Assembly: GCA_007132315.1 (NCBI GenBank)
Contig: SLOW01000327.1
Location: 1-6,268 of the forward strand
DNA: 6,268 nucleotides
Reading direction: 5' to 3'
Source of the DNA: Opitutales bacterium
GTDB taxonomy: Bacteria > Verrucomicrobiota > Verrucomicrobiia > Opitutales > T3Sed10-336
How positions within the stretch are numbered: the stretch's first letter is position 1; each line of letters begins with the position of its first letter. The translations under genes were made by a program, and so were the position numbers. Of the stretch, positions 5,929 through 6,268 are shown piece by piece. The notes under the pieces were generated by a model. The model was not told the origin of the DNA. It saw nothing but the letters and a program-made list of their open reading frames with translations, and ran no database searches.

Positions 5929-6268
5929 GTACATTTCTGCCAAATCTGCTGTTTTGCCGGCCTGTTCGCCGGCGTTTGAGGGGCGTTGAAGAGAATGGCG
6001 CGGAACCGGCGAAGGACGACCGCGGTCATCTGTCGCGATGCCCGGAATGCCGCCAATGGTTTTCCACCCACACCCGCCTCGTCGGGGAGTTGCGGCGGCA
6101 GGCGGCCGAAACGGCATCTCCCGTCGATCCGTCCGTGCGCGAACGTATCCAAGCTTCCCTTGCGGAAATGTCGCCCCCGGCCAAGCCGTCCCCCGCGCGG
6201 CCGCTGCGGGCGATCGTGGGGACGGCGGCTGCGGCCGCCGTCCTGATGCTGTTTGTTTTGTTGCGAAC
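5925..6268 (+). CDS. Zinc-binding membrane anti-sigma factor (partial, cut by window end)
   Basis: The frame opened by ATG 5925 stays open to the window end (114 full codons), so only the N-terminal part is visible. It carries HLSRCPEC at 35-42, an exact H-x3-C-x2-C motif of the ZAS (zinc-associated anti-sigma) family. Cys11 lies about where the upstream zinc ligand of this fold is often found. A Pro/Ala-rich linker (about 83-93) leads to a hydrophobic segment at about 96-113 (IVGTAAAAAVLMLFVLL), a probable single membrane helix. The expected role is to hold the sigma factor encoded immediately upstream inactive at the inner membrane until an envelope signal acts on the part beyond the helix, which is outside the window. 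The 4-base overlap with the sigma gene (ATGA at 5925-5928) and the strong ribosome binding site at 5913-5919 support the start and coupled expression. Specific partner and signal are inferred. Confidence 0.85.
   Translation, partial: MSTFLPNLLFCRPVRRRLRGVEENGAEPAKDDRGHLSRCPECRQWFSTHTRLVGELRRQAAETASPVDPSVRERIQASLAEMSPPAKPSPARPLRAIVGTAAAAAVLMLFVLLR

Noticed and set aside
5986..6246. An 86-codon + strand frame overlapping the anti-sigma gene
   Set aside because: It is out of phase with the frame from 5925, which carries the HxxxCxxC motif, a membrane helix and a strong ribosome binding site.
1..6268. CRISPR arrays, tRNA or rRNA genes, insertion sequences, long repeats
   Set aside because: Reading both strands, I saw no regularly spaced repeats, no cloverleaf with a T-loop, no rRNA signature and no transposase or terminal inverted repeats. 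Short local repeats, such as the one encoding PEPEPEP, are explained by coding sequence.

Overview
The window is a GC-rich (by eye) stretch of bacterial chromosome with seven protein genes, all on the + strand and closely spaced. The envelope genes (signal peptides, a MacA/HlyD-type adaptor with a TolC-docking hairpin) point to a Gram-negative, diderm organism. The style of the two exported proteins of unknown function, and the frequent lack of Shine-Dalgarno sequences, recall Verrucomicrobiota (Opitutia-like) or a related PVC lineage. That placement is an impression from memory, not something the sequence proves.

Layout. 1-232: AT-rich intergenic region with candidate promoter elements, a small UUCG-capped hairpin and a clear ribosome binding site. 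233-937: secreted or periplasmic protein of unknown function, with a small beta-type domain, a Glu-Pro linker and a charged helical C-terminus. 938-1194: 257-base gap with no convincing gene, holding an imperfect hairpin just upstream of the next gene. 1195-4241: a three-gene MacAB-like export module made of a membrane-anchored periplasmic adaptor, an ABC ATPase, and a four-helix FtsX/MacB permease whose start overlaps the ATPase stop. 4242-4314: short gap with a weak hairpin. 4315-5223: exported protein of unknown function. 5281-5928: ECF-type RNA polymerase sigma factor. 5925-6268: start of a zinc-binding (HxxxCxxC) membrane anti-sigma factor, overlapping the sigma gene by 4 bases and cut by the window end.

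How they may work together. The adaptor, ATPase and permease should form the inner-membrane and periplasmic part of a tripartite efflux or export pump. Its outer-membrane TolC-like partner is not in the window. The sigma/anti-sigma pair is a typical membrane-linked signalling switch: the anti-sigma factor holds the sigma factor at the membrane until an envelope signal releases it. The exported 302-residue protein lies directly upstream of this pair and may belong to the same response. Whether the ABC module is in the same transcription unit as the sigma genes cannot be decided from sequence alone.

I found no tRNA, rRNA, CRISPR array, insertion sequence or other mobile element. Most of the window looks like a recognisable transporter plus an ECF regulatory locus. 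The least explained parts are the two exported proteins of unknown function and the two longer non-coding leaders.
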